This document shows positions 38,751-47,557 of a DNA stretch of 57,666 nt, one piece after another; the first letter of the stretch is position 1, and each line of letters begins with the position of its first letter. Origin of the DNA: Myxococcales bacterium (lineage in GTDB: Bacteria > Myxococcota_A > Polyangia > Haliangiales > Haliangiaceae). Location of the stretch: NCBI GenBank assembly GCA_016794525.1, contig JAEUJY010000046.1:1-57666 (forward strand), in the 5' to 3' direction. The notes below the pieces were generated by a model. That model had not been told where the DNA came from and ran no database searches. It saw nothing but the letters and a program-made list of their open reading frames with translations. The position numbers were made by a program, and so were the translations under genes.

Positions 38751-39401
38751 ATGTGGACCGTCTCGCCCGCCAAGCTGCGCCTGCCCCGCCCCGACGAGGC
38801 CCTCCCCGGCCGCGCGGCCACCATGCCGGTGGCCCCCAGCCACGCCGTGCTCGGCAACCCGATGGCCCGGCCGTTCCCCGCCGGCATCGCCACCGCGATG
38901 TTCGGCCTCGGCTGCTTCTGGGGCGCCGAGCGCAAGTTCTGGCAGACCGCCGGGGTGTGGACCACCGCGGTCGGCTACGCCGGCGGGCTGACGCCCAACC
39001 CGACCTACGAGGAGGTGTGCTCGGGCAAGACCGGCCACAACGAGGTGGTGCTGGTCGGCTTCGACCCGACCCGCGTCGGCTACGAGCGCCTGCTGCAGGT
39101 GTTCTGGGACAGCCACGATCCGACCCAGGGCATGCGGCAGGGCAACGACGTCGGCACGCAGTACCGGTCGGGGATCTACGTCTTCGACGCCGCGCAGCGC
39201 GCCGCGGCCGAGGCGGCGCGGGCGGCGTTCGCGCCGCGCCTGGCCGACGCCGGCTACGGGCCGATCACCACCGAGATCGTCGACGCGCCGGCCTTCTACT
39301 ACGCCGAGGACTACCACCAGCAGTACCTGCACAAGAACCCGCGCGGCTACTGCGGCCTCGGCGGCACCGGCGTCAGCTGCCCGATCGGCACCGGCGCGTA
39401 G
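38751..39401 (+). CDS. msrA: peptide methionine (S)-S-oxide reductase
   Basis: A 216-residue protein. The catalytic Cys55 lies in GCFWGAE, the substrate region [23 protein letters not shown] is intact, and resolving Cys201 and Cys210 are in [12 protein letters not shown]. It has about 45 residues before the catalytic motif, as in the longer E. coli-type enzymes, so no truncation is apparent. It reduces methionine-S-sulfoxide in oxidised proteins, recycled by thioredoxin. Divergent from the FMN reductase, fitting an oxidative-stress pair. Confidence 0.96.
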   Translation: MWTVSPAKLRLPRPDEALPGRAATMPVAPSHAVLGNPMARPFPAGIATAMFGLGCFWGAERKFWQTAGVWTTAVGYAGGLTPNPTYEEVCSGKTGHNEVVLVGFDPTRVGYERLLQVFWDSHDPTQGMRQGNDVGTQYRSGIYVFDAAQRAAAEAARAAFAPRLADAGYGPITTEIVDAPAFYYAEDYHQQYLHKNPRGYCGLGGTGVSCPIGTGA

Positions 39402-39435
39402 CCCGCGCGTCCCAGCCCCGGAGGTCGCGGCGCAT

Positions 39436-39454
39436 CCCGCGATGAAGCGGGTTT
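39436..39454 (+). terminator. hairpin plus TTTA after msrA
   Basis: CCCGC (39436-39440) pairs with GCGGG (39447-39451) around the loop GATGAA and is followed by TTTA. A short but plausible intrinsic terminator between msrA and the ceramidase-like gene. Confidence 0.45.
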
Positions 39455-39488
39455 ACTCGCGCGGGCGCCTGCGGTACGCCCGAGGGCG

Positions 39489-41207
39489 ATGAAGGCAACG
39501 CGCGCGTTCTTGCTCGTGGTGGTGACGGGCGTGGTGATGGCCGTGGCGGCCTGCGGGGACGACGGCGGGACGCCGGCGATCGACGCCGGCCCCGACATCG
39601 ACGCCCGCCTCGAGGGCTTCGATCAGCCCGACGACCACTGCCCGGGGGCGTCGCACTGCGCGTCGGCCGGCGACGGCACGCTGGCGGTCGGCGCGGCCAA
39701 GCAGATCTTCACGCCGACGATCACCGAGACCTGGACCGACGAGGACGGCGACGGCGAGTACGACACCGGCGAGCCGTACGTCGACGCCAACGGCAACGGC
39801 GAGTTCGACGCGTTCTGGCTGTTCGGCGGCGGCCGCGCCGCCAACGGCGTGATGAGCGACCTCGAGGCGCGCGCGGTGGTGTTCGCGCAGGGCGACACCA
39901 AGGTCGCGCTGGTCTACGTCGACGCGATCGGCCTGTTGGCCGGCGACATCGACACGATCCGGAACGATCCGCGGGTGGCCGCCGCCGGCGTCGATCACGT
40001 CGTCGTCGGCTCGATCCACGCCCACGACGCGGTCGACACGATCGGCCTGTGGGGCCCGCAGGCGCTGGTCAGCGGCTACAACCCGGCGTTCAACGCCCGC
40101 CTCAACGACGCCGCCGCCCGCGCGGTGGTCGACGCCGCCGCCGCCGCGGTGCCGGCCCACCTGGTGATCGCCAAGACGCTGCTCCTCAACACGCCCGGCG
40201 ATCCGCAGAGCCGCACCGACCACTGGAACAAGGACATCCGCGATCCGGTGATCTTCGATCCGACGCTGACCGTCGCGCGGTTCGTCCGCGCCGACAGCCC
40301 GACGACGACGATCGCCACCGTCGTCAACTGGGCGGACCACCCCGAGATGTCGGCGTTCGGCCCCAACAACCTGCTGGTGTCGTCGCACTACGTCCACTAC
40401 CTGCGCGACAAGATCGAGGGCGGCGTCGGCGCGCCGTGGCTCGATCCGATCGCCGGCATCGGCGGCATCACGGTGTTCGTGCAGGGCGCGCTGGGCGGGC
40501 AGATCGGCTCGATCCGCGACGCGCCGGTGCCCGGCCCCGACGGCACGCCGATCACCGCGTCGGGCCACCCCAAGGAGGAGGCGCTGGGCACCAACCTGGC
40601 GCGCCGCTCGCTCCAGATCCTGCGCGACGAGGGCGAGACCGTCTCGGAGCTGCCGCTGTCGTACCGCACCGCGCGGTTCCACGCGCAGATCAACAACACC
40701 GGGTTCCAGGTGGCGTTCATCGTCGGGCTGCTCGCGCCGCACCCGCTGGTCGGCTACGACCCCAACCAGTCGATCGCGCCGGGCAACGAGCCGTGGATCC
40801 CGATGCGCGCGACCTACCTGCAGGTGGGGCCGCTGGCGATCATCACCTGCCCGGGCGAGCTGCACCCCGAGCTGTGGGTCGGCGGCTACGACGGCTCGTG
40901 GAGCTGGGGCTGGCCGATCATGGACACCACCAAGCCCAACACGCCCGACCTCGCCACCGCGCCGATGCCGCCGTACCTGCGCGACGTCGTGCTGGCCAAC
41001 CCCGGCGTCCGCTACCCGGTGCTGGCCGGCCTGGCGATGGACTACGTCGGCTACATCGTGCCGAAGTACAACTACGTCCTCGACGCCAACTCGCCGTACA
41101 TCGACGAGGCCGACGGCGACCACTACGAGGAGACCTACTCGCTGGGCCCCGACGTCGAGGCCCACGTGGTCGGCCCGCTCCTGCAGCTCGCCGGCTGGCG
41201 GCCGTGA
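39489..41207 (+). CDS. neutral/alkaline ceramidase-like lipoprotein
   Basis: A 572-residue protein with lipobox VAAC (Cys22). Residues about 85-110 are a Ca-binding Asp-rich insert (DEDGDGEYD, DANGNGEFD, like EF-hand/dockerin loops). The rest follows the N-terminal domain of neutral ceramidase: the metal motif near HAHD (His177, His179, in place of HTHSGPGG), NWADHPEM (His284) and a QGALGGQIGS segment where ceramidase has the nucleophile in GDVSPN. The nucleophile serine pattern is not preserved. It may hydrolyse another amide lipid. Located at the outer membrane or exported surface. It overlaps the DUF4177-like gene (GTGA). Confidence 0.7.
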   Translation: MKATRAFLLVVVTGVVMAVAACGDDGGTPAIDAGPDIDARLEGFDQPDDHCPGASHCASAGDGTLAVGAAKQIFTPTITETWTDEDGDGEYDTGEPYVDANGNGEFDAFWLFGGGRAANGVMSDLEARAVVFAQGDTKVALVYVDAIGLLAGDIDTIRNDPRVAAAGVDHVVVGSIHAHDAVDTIGLWGPQALVSGYNPAFNARLNDAAARAVVDAAAAAVPAHLVIAKTLLLNTPGDPQSRTDHWNKDIRDPVIFDPTLTVARFVRADSPTTTIATVVNWADHPEMSAFGPNNLLVSSHYVHYLRDKIEGGVGAPWLDPIAGIGGITVFVQGALGGQIGSIRDAPVPGPDGTPITASGHPKEEALGTNLARRSLQILRDEGETVSELPLSYRTARFHAQINNTGFQVAFIVGLLAPHPLVGYDPNQSIAPGNEPWIPMRATYLQVGPLAIITCPGELHPELWVGGYDGSWSWGWPIMDTTKPNTPDLATAPMPPYLRDVVLANPGVRYPVLAGLAMDYVGYIVPKYNYVLDANSPYIDEADGDHYEETYSLGPDVEAHVVGPLLQLAGWRP

Positions 41208-41416
41208 CCCGCCCGCCGCGGCGCTACAAGTTCGTCGAGGTCGCGCCGGTCACCGCCGAGACGCTCGAGGACGCGGTCAACGCCGGCGTCGCCGAGGGCT
41301 GGCAGCTCGAGGGCATCCGCTTCGTCATGACCGAGGCGTCGCGGCGCCCGGCGATGGCGTTCGTCAGCTTCGTCGCCGCCGACGCGCCGGCGCCGCCCGC
41401 GACGCCGCCGGCCTGA
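41204..41416 (+). CDS. DUF4177-like small protein
   Basis: A 70-residue protein whose GTG overlaps the stop of the ceramidase-like gene. The RYKFVEVAPV strand, the helix with ETLEDAVNAG and the EGWQLEGIRFVM strand match the DUF4177 fold, a small beta-alpha-beta unit of unknown function. Its end meets the stop of the convergent repeat-protein gene (TGATCA), so the two genes end within a few bases. Too short for further assignment. Confidence 0.6.
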   Translation: MTRPPRRYKFVEVAPVTAETLEDAVNAGVAEGWQLEGIRFVMTEASRRPAMAFVSFVAADAPAPPATPPA

Positions 41417-44179
41417 TCACGGCACGCCAGCGTCGGGGCCCTCGCCCGGCGTGGGCAGCGGCTGCGACGGCAGGCGGATCGTGATCTTCTGCTCGGCCGG
41501 CGTCGGGGTGAGCAGCGCCGGCTTACACCGCGCGATCAGCCGATCCATGTTGTCGAGCGCGCGCTCGGCGATCGTCGTGTCGCCGATCACGTTGCCGGTG
41601 ATCGGCACCGCGCACAGCGAGTAGGTGCCCGCCATCAGATCGCTCCACACCGGGATCGCGAGCGGCGGCAGCCAGAACGACTGCGCCGCCGAGCCTTCGT
41701 TGTCGGCCGGGACCGCGCCGATCGCGGCGTCGAGCAGCTGGCTGCCGGTGGTCGCGGTGAACGTGCCGCGCATCAGCATCACGAACGCCGCGTTGACCGT
41801 CGCGCCGGGCTCGGGCTCGACGCCGATCGTCAGCTTGATCTCGCCGGCCGGGATCTCGATCGACGCGTCGGTCGGCTTGCCGAGCACCACCGTCACCACC
41901 CGCGACGCGTTGATCGAGCTCATCATCACCTGGACCGCGGCCTGGATCCGGGTCGGCCCCTCGGGCACGCGATCGATCACGAAGCGGCCGTCGGGGCCGG
42001 CCTGGACGAACACCGCCTGCGCGGTCGAGCCCATCGACGTCGCGGTGATCGTCGCGTTGGGCACCGGCGCGCCCTTGCGGGTGATCGTCCCGGCCAGCGA
42101 GCCGAAGCCGCGCAACGTCAGCTCCACGTCGGCGACGTCGGCCATGCCGCGCGTCACCGGGATCGCCAGGCTGCGCCCGCGGGTCGCGTGCTCGGCGAGG
42201 ATCGAGCCGCCGCTGGGGCTCACGCCGCGCAGCGTGAAGGTCCCGTCGTCGGCGGTCTTGGCGGTGCGCATGCCGACCTGGCTGGCCTGGGCGTCGTCGT
42301 CGCCGCCCATCGCCTTGCCGTCGCCGAACAACATCCGGCCCACCATCACCCGGGCGCCGGCCACCGGCGCGCCCTTGCCGTCGACCACCCGGCCGGTGAT
42401 CGTGCGTCCCCCGCTGACGGTGATCGTGCCCAGGTCCTTGATCTGGCCAGCGACGATCTCGAGGTCGCCCTTGGTCACCTCGGCGAAGTCCGGGCCGCTG
42501 ATCTTGAGGTCGTACTTGCCGGGCGCCATCGCGCCCAGCTCGAAGGTGCCGTCGCGGGTGGTGGCGCGGTACTCCCAGCCAGCCCGCACCAGCGCCAGCT
42601 CGGGCGCGCCGCCCTTGGCCAGCACCAGCTTGCCGCGCACGCCGCCGGGCGTCGGCAGCACCAGCTTCACGTCGGTGGCGCCGGTGCGCGCGGTGGTGGC
42701 GTCCTTGCCCCACGCGGTGCGCTCGGCGTGGCCCTCGCGGGACGCCGCCAGGCGGTAGCTGCCCTCGGCGAGGCCGCGCAGCGTGAAGCGGCCGCCGCCG
42801 TCGGTGGTGGCCGCCGACGACGACGCCAGCACCAGATCGGCGGTGGCGGTCTCGCCCGACATGAAGTCGGGCACGGCGGTCACCGACGCCTCCGCCACCG
42901 GCTCGCCGGCGCTGTCGACGACGATCCCGGCGATCGCGCCGGCCTGATCGAGCACCAGCTTGACGCCGGTCTTCTCGGGGGTGTTGGTCAGATCGACGTC
43001 GACGATCTTCGAGGTCGCCAGCTCGGACTCGCCGCGCAGGCGCAGCGGCCGACGCGGCAGCGCGTCGATCACGAACTCGCCGCGGTCGTCGGCGGCGGCC
43101 TGACGGTAGACGAAGTCGTTGCTCCAGTCGGTCGACGACACCCGCACCGTCGCGTACGGCGCCGGCTGGCTGTCGGCGGTGTAGACCGTGCCGGTGATGC
43201 GCGCCGCGGCGGCCAGCACGATCTTCACGCCGGTGGCGCCGCGATCGCGATCGACGGTGACCAGCTCGCTCTGGCCGGGCGCGTGCTTCTCGTCGCTGGC
43301 CACCAGCCGGTAGCTGCCGGGCGCGACCGCCGGGATCGTGAACGCCCCGAGCGCGTCGGAGGTGACCGCGGCGCGGTCGCCCGGGCCCTCCCACGACGAC
43401 GCGTCCTTGGCCCACACCTTGGCCGCCGCCACCGGCTGCCCGCGATCGTCGACGACTACGCCGCTGACCGCGGCGCCGGCGCGCACGGTGATCGCGACCT
43501 CGACCTCGCGCTGGGTCTTGCCGATCACGGCGTTGCCGGCACCCGGCGCGAACCCAGGCGCGGCGACGGTGAGCGCGATCCAGCCGTCGCCGACGCCGTG
43601 GATCGCCGCGACCCCGGTGCCGTCGGTGACGGCGCTCGACTCGAGCGCGTCGGCCAGCGTGACCGTCGCGCCGGCCACCGGCTTGGTGGTGGCGGCGTCG
43701 GTGACCGTGACCCTGACCACCGCCCCCGGGCGCAGCCGGATCACCACCGGCTCGGCGTCGGCCGCGGCCCGGGTCGAGACCGGCCCACCGACCCGATCGC
43801 CGGCGCGCGCGCCCACCGCGTAGGTGCGGCCGAGGAGCTTGTCGAACGTGAACGTGCCGTCGGCCTCGGTCTGCATCCGCCGCGGCGGCGCCGACGACAC
43901 CCAGACGTCGGCGCCGGCGACTGGCTGGTCGCGCTCGTCGAGCACGACGCCTTCGAGCAGCATCGGCCCGGCCGGATCGCTGTCGCGCGCGAGCACCGGC
44001 CGCGGCCCGGCGGGCGCCTCGGCGCCGCCCGCGCCGCGCGGGGTCGGCGTCACCGCGGTCGCGGTGCCAGGGCCGGGCTTCGGCGTCGCGCGCTTGCCGC
44101 CGCCACGCCCGACGGCGAACCACACCGCCACCGCGACACCGATCAACGCGAGCAGGACGACGCCGAGCTTCCGGTTCAT
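41417..44179 (-). CDS. multi-domain carboxypeptidase-regulatory-like (Ig-fold) envelope protein
   Basis: A 920-residue protein. One N-terminal membrane helix (about 5-23, LGVVLLALIGVAVAVWFAV) is followed by a low-complexity linker. Then come about seven consecutive CarboxypepD_reg/TonB-like beta-sandwich repeats: each carries a GxVxDxxGxPVAGAxV pattern and a GxFxxxxLxPGxYxLxA pattern (for example VVLDERDQPVAGADVWV and VVVDDRGQPVAAAKVWA). The protein is probably an elongated rod on the periplasmic side or surface. Binding partners are unknown. It converges with the DUF4177-like gene. Confidence 0.75.
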   Translation of the reverse strand: MNRKLGVVLLALIGVAVAVWFAVGRGGGKRATPKPGPGTATAVTPTPRGAGGAEAPAGPRPVLARDSDPAGPMLLEGVVLDERDQPVAGADVWVSSAPPRRMQTEADGTFTFDKLLGRTYAVGARAGDRVGGPVSTRAAADAEPVVIRLRPGAVVRVTVTDAATTKPVAGATVTLADALESSAVTDGTGVAAIHGVGDGWIALTVAAPGFAPGAGNAVIGKTQREVEVAITVRAGAAVSGVVVDDRGQPVAAAKVWAKDASSWEGPGDRAAVTSDALGAFTIPAVAPGSYRLVASDEKHAPGQSELVTVDRDRGATGVKIVLAAAARITGTVYTADSQPAPYATVRVSSTDWSNDFVYRQAAADDRGEFVIDALPRRPLRLRGESELATSKIVDVDLTNTPEKTGVKLVLDQAGAIAGIVVDSAGEPVAEASVTAVPDFMSGETATADLVLASSSAATTDGGGRFTLRGLAEGSYRLAASREGHAERTAWGKDATTARTGATDVKLVLPTPGGVRGKLVLAKGGAPELALVRAGWEYRATTRDGTFELGAMAPGKYDLKISGPDFAEVTKGDLEIVAGQIKDLGTITVSGGRTITGRVVDGKGAPVAGARVMVGRMLFGDGKAMGGDDDAQASQVGMRTAKTADDGTFTLRGVSPSGGSILAEHATRGRSLAIPVTRGMADVADVELTLRGFGSLAGTITRKGAPVPNATITATSMGSTAQAVFVQAGPDGRFVIDRVPEGPTRIQAAVQVMMSSINASRVVTVVLGKPTDASIEIPAGEIKLTIGVEPEPGATVNAAFVMLMRGTFTATTGSQLLDAAIGAVPADNEGSAAQSFWLPPLAIPVWSDLMAGTYSLCAVPITGNVIGDTTIAERALDNMDRLIARCKPALLTPTPAEQKITIRLPSQPLPTPGEGPDAGVP

Positions 44180-44231
44180 GGCGCCCGCGAGCTAAGCACG
44201 TTCGGGACCAGCGCCCAACTGCCCACCTGGG

Positions 44232-44274
44232 CTGTCCGCGGCGGTCGGCGACCGATCGCGACGCCGCGGGACAG
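44232..44274. promoter_or_regulatory. 12-bp inverted repeat, operator or hairpin
   Basis: CTGTCCGCGGCG (44232-44243) pairs with CGCCGCGGGACAG (44262-44274, one bulged G) around an 18-nt spacer. It lies in the gap between the divergent repeat protein and exporter operon. Confidence 0.5.
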
Positions 44275-44293
44275 TCGCACGCCGGGTCGCATG

Positions 44294-44329
44294 CGACGGC
44301 GCGTAACCCGCCGCGCGGCTGCGCCGTCG
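44294..44329. promoter_or_regulatory. 9-bp perfect inverted repeat upstream of the exporter operon
   Basis: CGACGGCGC (44294-44302) and GCGCCGTCG (44321-44329) are separated by 18 nt, the same spacing as the neighbouring repeat. It ends 20 nt before ATG 44350. Confidence 0.5.
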
Positions 44330-44349
44330 AACGCCGGAGTCACCGCGTC

Positions 44350-45684
44350 ATGATCGGCCCCCACCCACGCCTCCCCGGCCACGTCGGCGTGGTCGCCCAC
44401 CCCCGCGCGCGGGCCCCGCGGGCCTGCCGCGCCGTCATCCGGGCGCTGCTGGTGCTCCTGGTCGCCGGCCCCGCGCCCGCCGCCGCGCAGGAGCTGCCGA
44501 CGCTGCTGGCCGCCGGCCGCGCGCACGGCCGCGAGCTCGCGACCGCCGCGGCGCTCGCGGAGCAGGCCGACGCCGCCGCGGCCCTGGCTCGCGCGCCGCT
44601 GTGGCCGACGCTGACCGTCGGCGCCGGCTACACCCGCAACCAGCACGCGTCGCAGGTGCCGCTCGGCGACGCGCCGCTGACGATCGTGCCGCTCGATCAG
44701 CTCGACGCGACCGCCAGCCTGACCGTGCCGCTGCTCGACCTGGCCGCGCGGCGCCGCGCGACCGCGGCCGACGCCGATCGCGCCGCCGCCGAGGCCGCCG
44801 TCGACGTGGCCGCCCGCGATGGCGACCGCGCGATCGTGCGCAGCTACTACGCGTGGATCGGCGGCGCCGCGTCGCTCGCCGCCGCCACCAGCGCCCGCGC
44901 CGCGGCGGTCGACAACCTGGCGCTGGTCGAGCGCCGGGCCGCGGCCCAGCTGGCCTCGCCGCTCGACGTCGCCCGCGCCCGCGCCGCGATCGCCGACGCC
45001 GACGCGACGATCGCCGCCGCTGAGCTGGTGGTCGCGACCGCGCGCCGCCAGCTCGCTACCGCCACCGGCCTGGCCCTCGCCGACGCCGCGCCGGCGCTGC
45101 CGACCGACACCGCCGCCGAGCCGCCGCTGGCCACCTGGCTGGCCGACGCCGGCGCGCCGCCCGAGGTCGCCGCCGCCGCGGCGCGGGTGCGGGCCGCCGG
45201 CGCGCGGCTCGCCGCCAGCCGGGCCGGCTACCTGCCGACCGTCGCCGCCACCGCGAGCGAGCGATGGACCAACGCGCCCGGCTTCGGCGAGGCGCTCAGC
45301 GGCTCGCTGGCGGTCGTCGCGACGTGGCGGTTCGGGCTGGCCACGCCGCGCCAGCTCGCGGTCGATCGCGCGACCGCCCGGGTCGAGGCCACCCGGCTGG
45401 CCACCGCCCGCCAGGCCGCCACCGATCGCGTCACCGACGCCTGGCACCAGGTCGCGGCCCGGCGCGCCGCGGTGGCGGCGGCCCAGGCCCGGGTCGACGC
45501 CGCGCGGCTGGGCGCCGCCACCGCCCGCGAGCGGTTCACCGCCGGCACCGCGACCCAGCTCGACGTGACGCTGGCCCAGCGGGACGCGCTGGCCGCCGAG
45601 CTGACGCTGGTGTCGACCCGCGCCGAGCTGGCCGCCGACCGCGCGCTCTTGCGGCTGGCCGCCGGCCGCGAGGTGGCGCCGTGA
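44350..45684 (+). CDS. TolC-family outer-membrane protein (ABC export operon)
   Basis: A 444-residue protein. A long basic N-terminus precedes the hydrophobic signal core (RALLVLLVAGPAPAAA), so the start may be later than ATG 44350. The body has the duplicated OEP coiled-coil pattern: Ala-rich helices, ERRAAAQLASPLDVARARAA, and the second repeat with TARERFTAGTATQLDVTLAQ. It should form the outer duct for the overlapping ABC genes. First of four genes overlapping by 4 nt each. Confidence 0.82.
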   Translation: MIGPHPRLPGHVGVVAHPRARAPRACRAVIRALLVLLVAGPAPAAAQELPTLLAAGRAHGRELATAAALAEQADAAAALARAPLWPTLTVGAGYTRNQHASQVPLGDAPLTIVPLDQLDATASLTVPLLDLAARRRATAADADRAAAEAAVDVAARDGDRAIVRSYYAWIGGAASLAAATSARAAAVDNLALVERRAAAQLASPLDVARARAAIADADATIAAAELVVATARRQLATATGLALADAAPALPTDTAAEPPLATWLADAGAPPEVAAAAARVRAAGARLAASRAGYLPTVAATASERWTNAPGFGEALSGSLAVVATWRFGLATPRQLAVDRATARVEATRLATARQAATDRVTDAWHQVAARRAAVAAAQARVDAARLGAATARERFTAGTATQLDVTLAQRDALAAELTLVSTRAELAADRALLRLAAGREVAP

Positions 45685-46862
45685 CCGTCGACGTCGCCGC
45701 CCGGTTGCGCGCCGCGCGCGGCGGCCGGCTGCGCCGCGCCCAGGCCACGACCGTCGTCGCGCTGCGGATGATGCTGCACGACAAGGCCAAGCTGATCGGC
45801 ACGACGCTCGGCGTGGTGTTCGCGGTCGTGCTGGCCGCGCAGCAGCTCGGCGTGCTGTTCGGCCTCTTGCAGAAGAACACGATGTTCGTCGACAACGCCG
45901 GCGCCGATCTGTGGATCGTCCCACCCGGCACCACCCAGACCGCCCCCGGCCAGCGGATGTCGACCGCGCTGCTCGACCAGGCCCGGGCCACGCCCGGCGT
46001 CGCGGTGGCCGCGCCGCTCTTGATGATCGGCACCTCGGTGACCAAGCCGGGCGGCGGCAGCGAGGCCACGACGCTGGTCGGCTTCGACCTCGACGCCGGC
46101 CTGGGCGGCCCGTGGAACATCGTCGCCGGCGACGTCGCGGCGCTGCGCGCGCCCGACGCGCTGTTCTTCGAGGACGCGCAGCGCGAGAAGTTCGGCGGCC
46201 TCAACCTCGGCAGCGTGCGCGAGGTCGGCGGACACAAGGTCCGGGTCGTCGGCTTCACCTGGGGCCTGCAGCCGTTCGGCCCGCCGTTCGCGTTCGCCGA
46301 CATCGACACGGTGCGCGACCTCGGCGCGGTGCCCGCCGATCAGCTGTCGTTCGTGCTCATCAAGCTGGCGCCCGGCGCCGATCGCGCCGCGGTCGCCGCC
46401 GACCTCGCCGCCCGCTGCCCGACCGCCCAGGTGATCGCCACGCCGACGTTCCACGCGACGATCGTCTCGACGCTCTTGCGCCAGCAGCTCGGCATCACCT
46501 TCGGCACCTCGACCGCGTTCGGGCTGATCATCGGCTTCATCATCGTCGCGCTGTCGATGTTCTCGGCGGTGCTCGACAACCTGCGCGAGTACGGGACGCT
46601 GAAGGCGATCGGCCTGACCTCGTGGGACCTCACCCGGATGCTGATCGTGCAGTCGATCGTCTACGCGCTGCTCGGCTCGCTGATCGGGCTGGGCCTGGTG
46701 GCGCTGATGTCGGCCGGCATCCGCGGCCCCAACCTGGTGGTGATCGTGCCGCGCACGCTGGTGCTGGCGACGCCGCTGATCATGAGCGCGCTGTGCATGC
46801 TGGCGTCGGTGCTGGCGCTGCGGCGGGTGCGGCGCCTCGAGCCGGGCATGGTGTTCCGGTGA
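45681..46862 (+). CDS. FtsX-type ABC permease (DevC/MacB-like)
   Basis: A 393-residue membrane protein. One TM near residues 40-65 is followed by a large periplasmic domain (about 70-270), then three C-terminal TM helices, with the FtsX-domain motif SMFSAVLDNLREYGTLKAIG. This is the DevC arrangement, where permease and periplasmic domain contact an HlyD adaptor and TolC. The start is GTG 45681, overlapping the TolC stop. It mechanically drives export of a lipid or peptide, not translocation through its own channel. Confidence 0.88.
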   Translation: MTVDVAARLRAARGGRLRRAQATTVVALRMMLHDKAKLIGTTLGVVFAVVLAAQQLGVLFGLLQKNTMFVDNAGADLWIVPPGTTQTAPGQRMSTALLDQARATPGVAVAAPLLMIGTSVTKPGGGSEATTLVGFDLDAGLGGPWNIVAGDVAALRAPDALFFEDAQREKFGGLNLGSVREVGGHKVRVVGFTWGLQPFGPPFAFADIDTVRDLGAVPADQLSFVLIKLAPGADRAAVAADLAARCPTAQVIATPTFHATIVSTLLRQQLGITFGTSTAFGLIIGFIIVALSMFSAVLDNLREYGTLKAIGLTSWDLTRMLIVQSIVYALLGSLIGLGLVALMSAGIRGPNLVVIVPRTLVLATPLIMSALCMLASVLALRRVRRLEPGMVFR

Positions 46863-47557
46863 CGCTCGCGATCGACGCCCGCGGCCTGGGCAAGGTGTTC
46901 GGCGCCGGCGCGCTCGCGTTCCGCGCGCTCGACGCCGTCGACTTCCAGGTCACCCCCGGCGAGCTGGTCATGCTGGTCGGCCCGTCGGGCTCGGGCAAGA
47001 CGACGCTGCTGTCGATCCTCGGCTGCGTGCTGACCGCCACCGAGGGCGAGCTGCGGCTGTTCGGCGAGCGGGTCAGCGGCCGGCCCGAGCGCGAGCTGCC
47101 GCTCCTGCGGCGCGCGCTGATCGGGTTCGTGTTCCAGGGCCACAACCTGATCGGCGCGCTGTCGGCGCGCGACAACGTCCGGCTGGTGCTCGAGAGCCGC
47201 GGCACCACCGCCCACGCCGCCCGGGCCGAGGCCGACGCGCTGCTGGCCGCGGTCGGGCTGGCCGACAAGCGCGACCGCCTGCCCGCCGAGCTGTCGGGCG
47301 GGCAGCGCCAGCGGGTCGCGATCGCGCGCGCGCTGGCCGGCGCCCCGCCGCTGGTGCTGGCCGACGAGCCGACCGCCGCGCTCGACGCCCACGCCGGCCT
47401 CGAGGTCACCGAGCTGCTCACCCGGATGTGCCGCGAGCGCGGCACGACCGTGGTGGTCGTCACCCACGACAACCGCATCTTCCACCTCGCCGATCGCATC
47501 GTCCACATCGAGGACGGGCGCATCGTCGATGGCCGCCTGTCCGGAGTCGCCGCATGA
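46859..47557 (+). CDS. ABC transporter ATP-binding protein (LolD/MacB/DevA type)
   Basis: A 232-residue protein. Walker A GPSGSGKTT, Q-loop FVFQGHNL, signature LSGGQRQRVAIARAL, Walker B LVLADEPT and H-loop VTHD are all present. The short length and FtsX-type partner place it in the LolD/MacB/DevA group. It supplies ATP-driven conformational change to the preceding permease, on the cytoplasmic face. GTG start overlaps the permease stop. Confidence 0.95.
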   Translation: MTLAIDARGLGKVFGAGALAFRALDAVDFQVTPGELVMLVGPSGSGKTTLLSILGCVLTATEGELRLFGERVSGRPERELPLLRRALIGFVFQGHNLIGALSARDNVRLVLESRGTTAHAARAEADALLAAVGLADKRDRLPAELSGGQRQRVAIARALAGAPPLVLADEPTAALDAHAGLEVTELLTRMCRERGTTVVVVTHDNRIFHLADRIVHIEDGRIVDGRLSGVAA

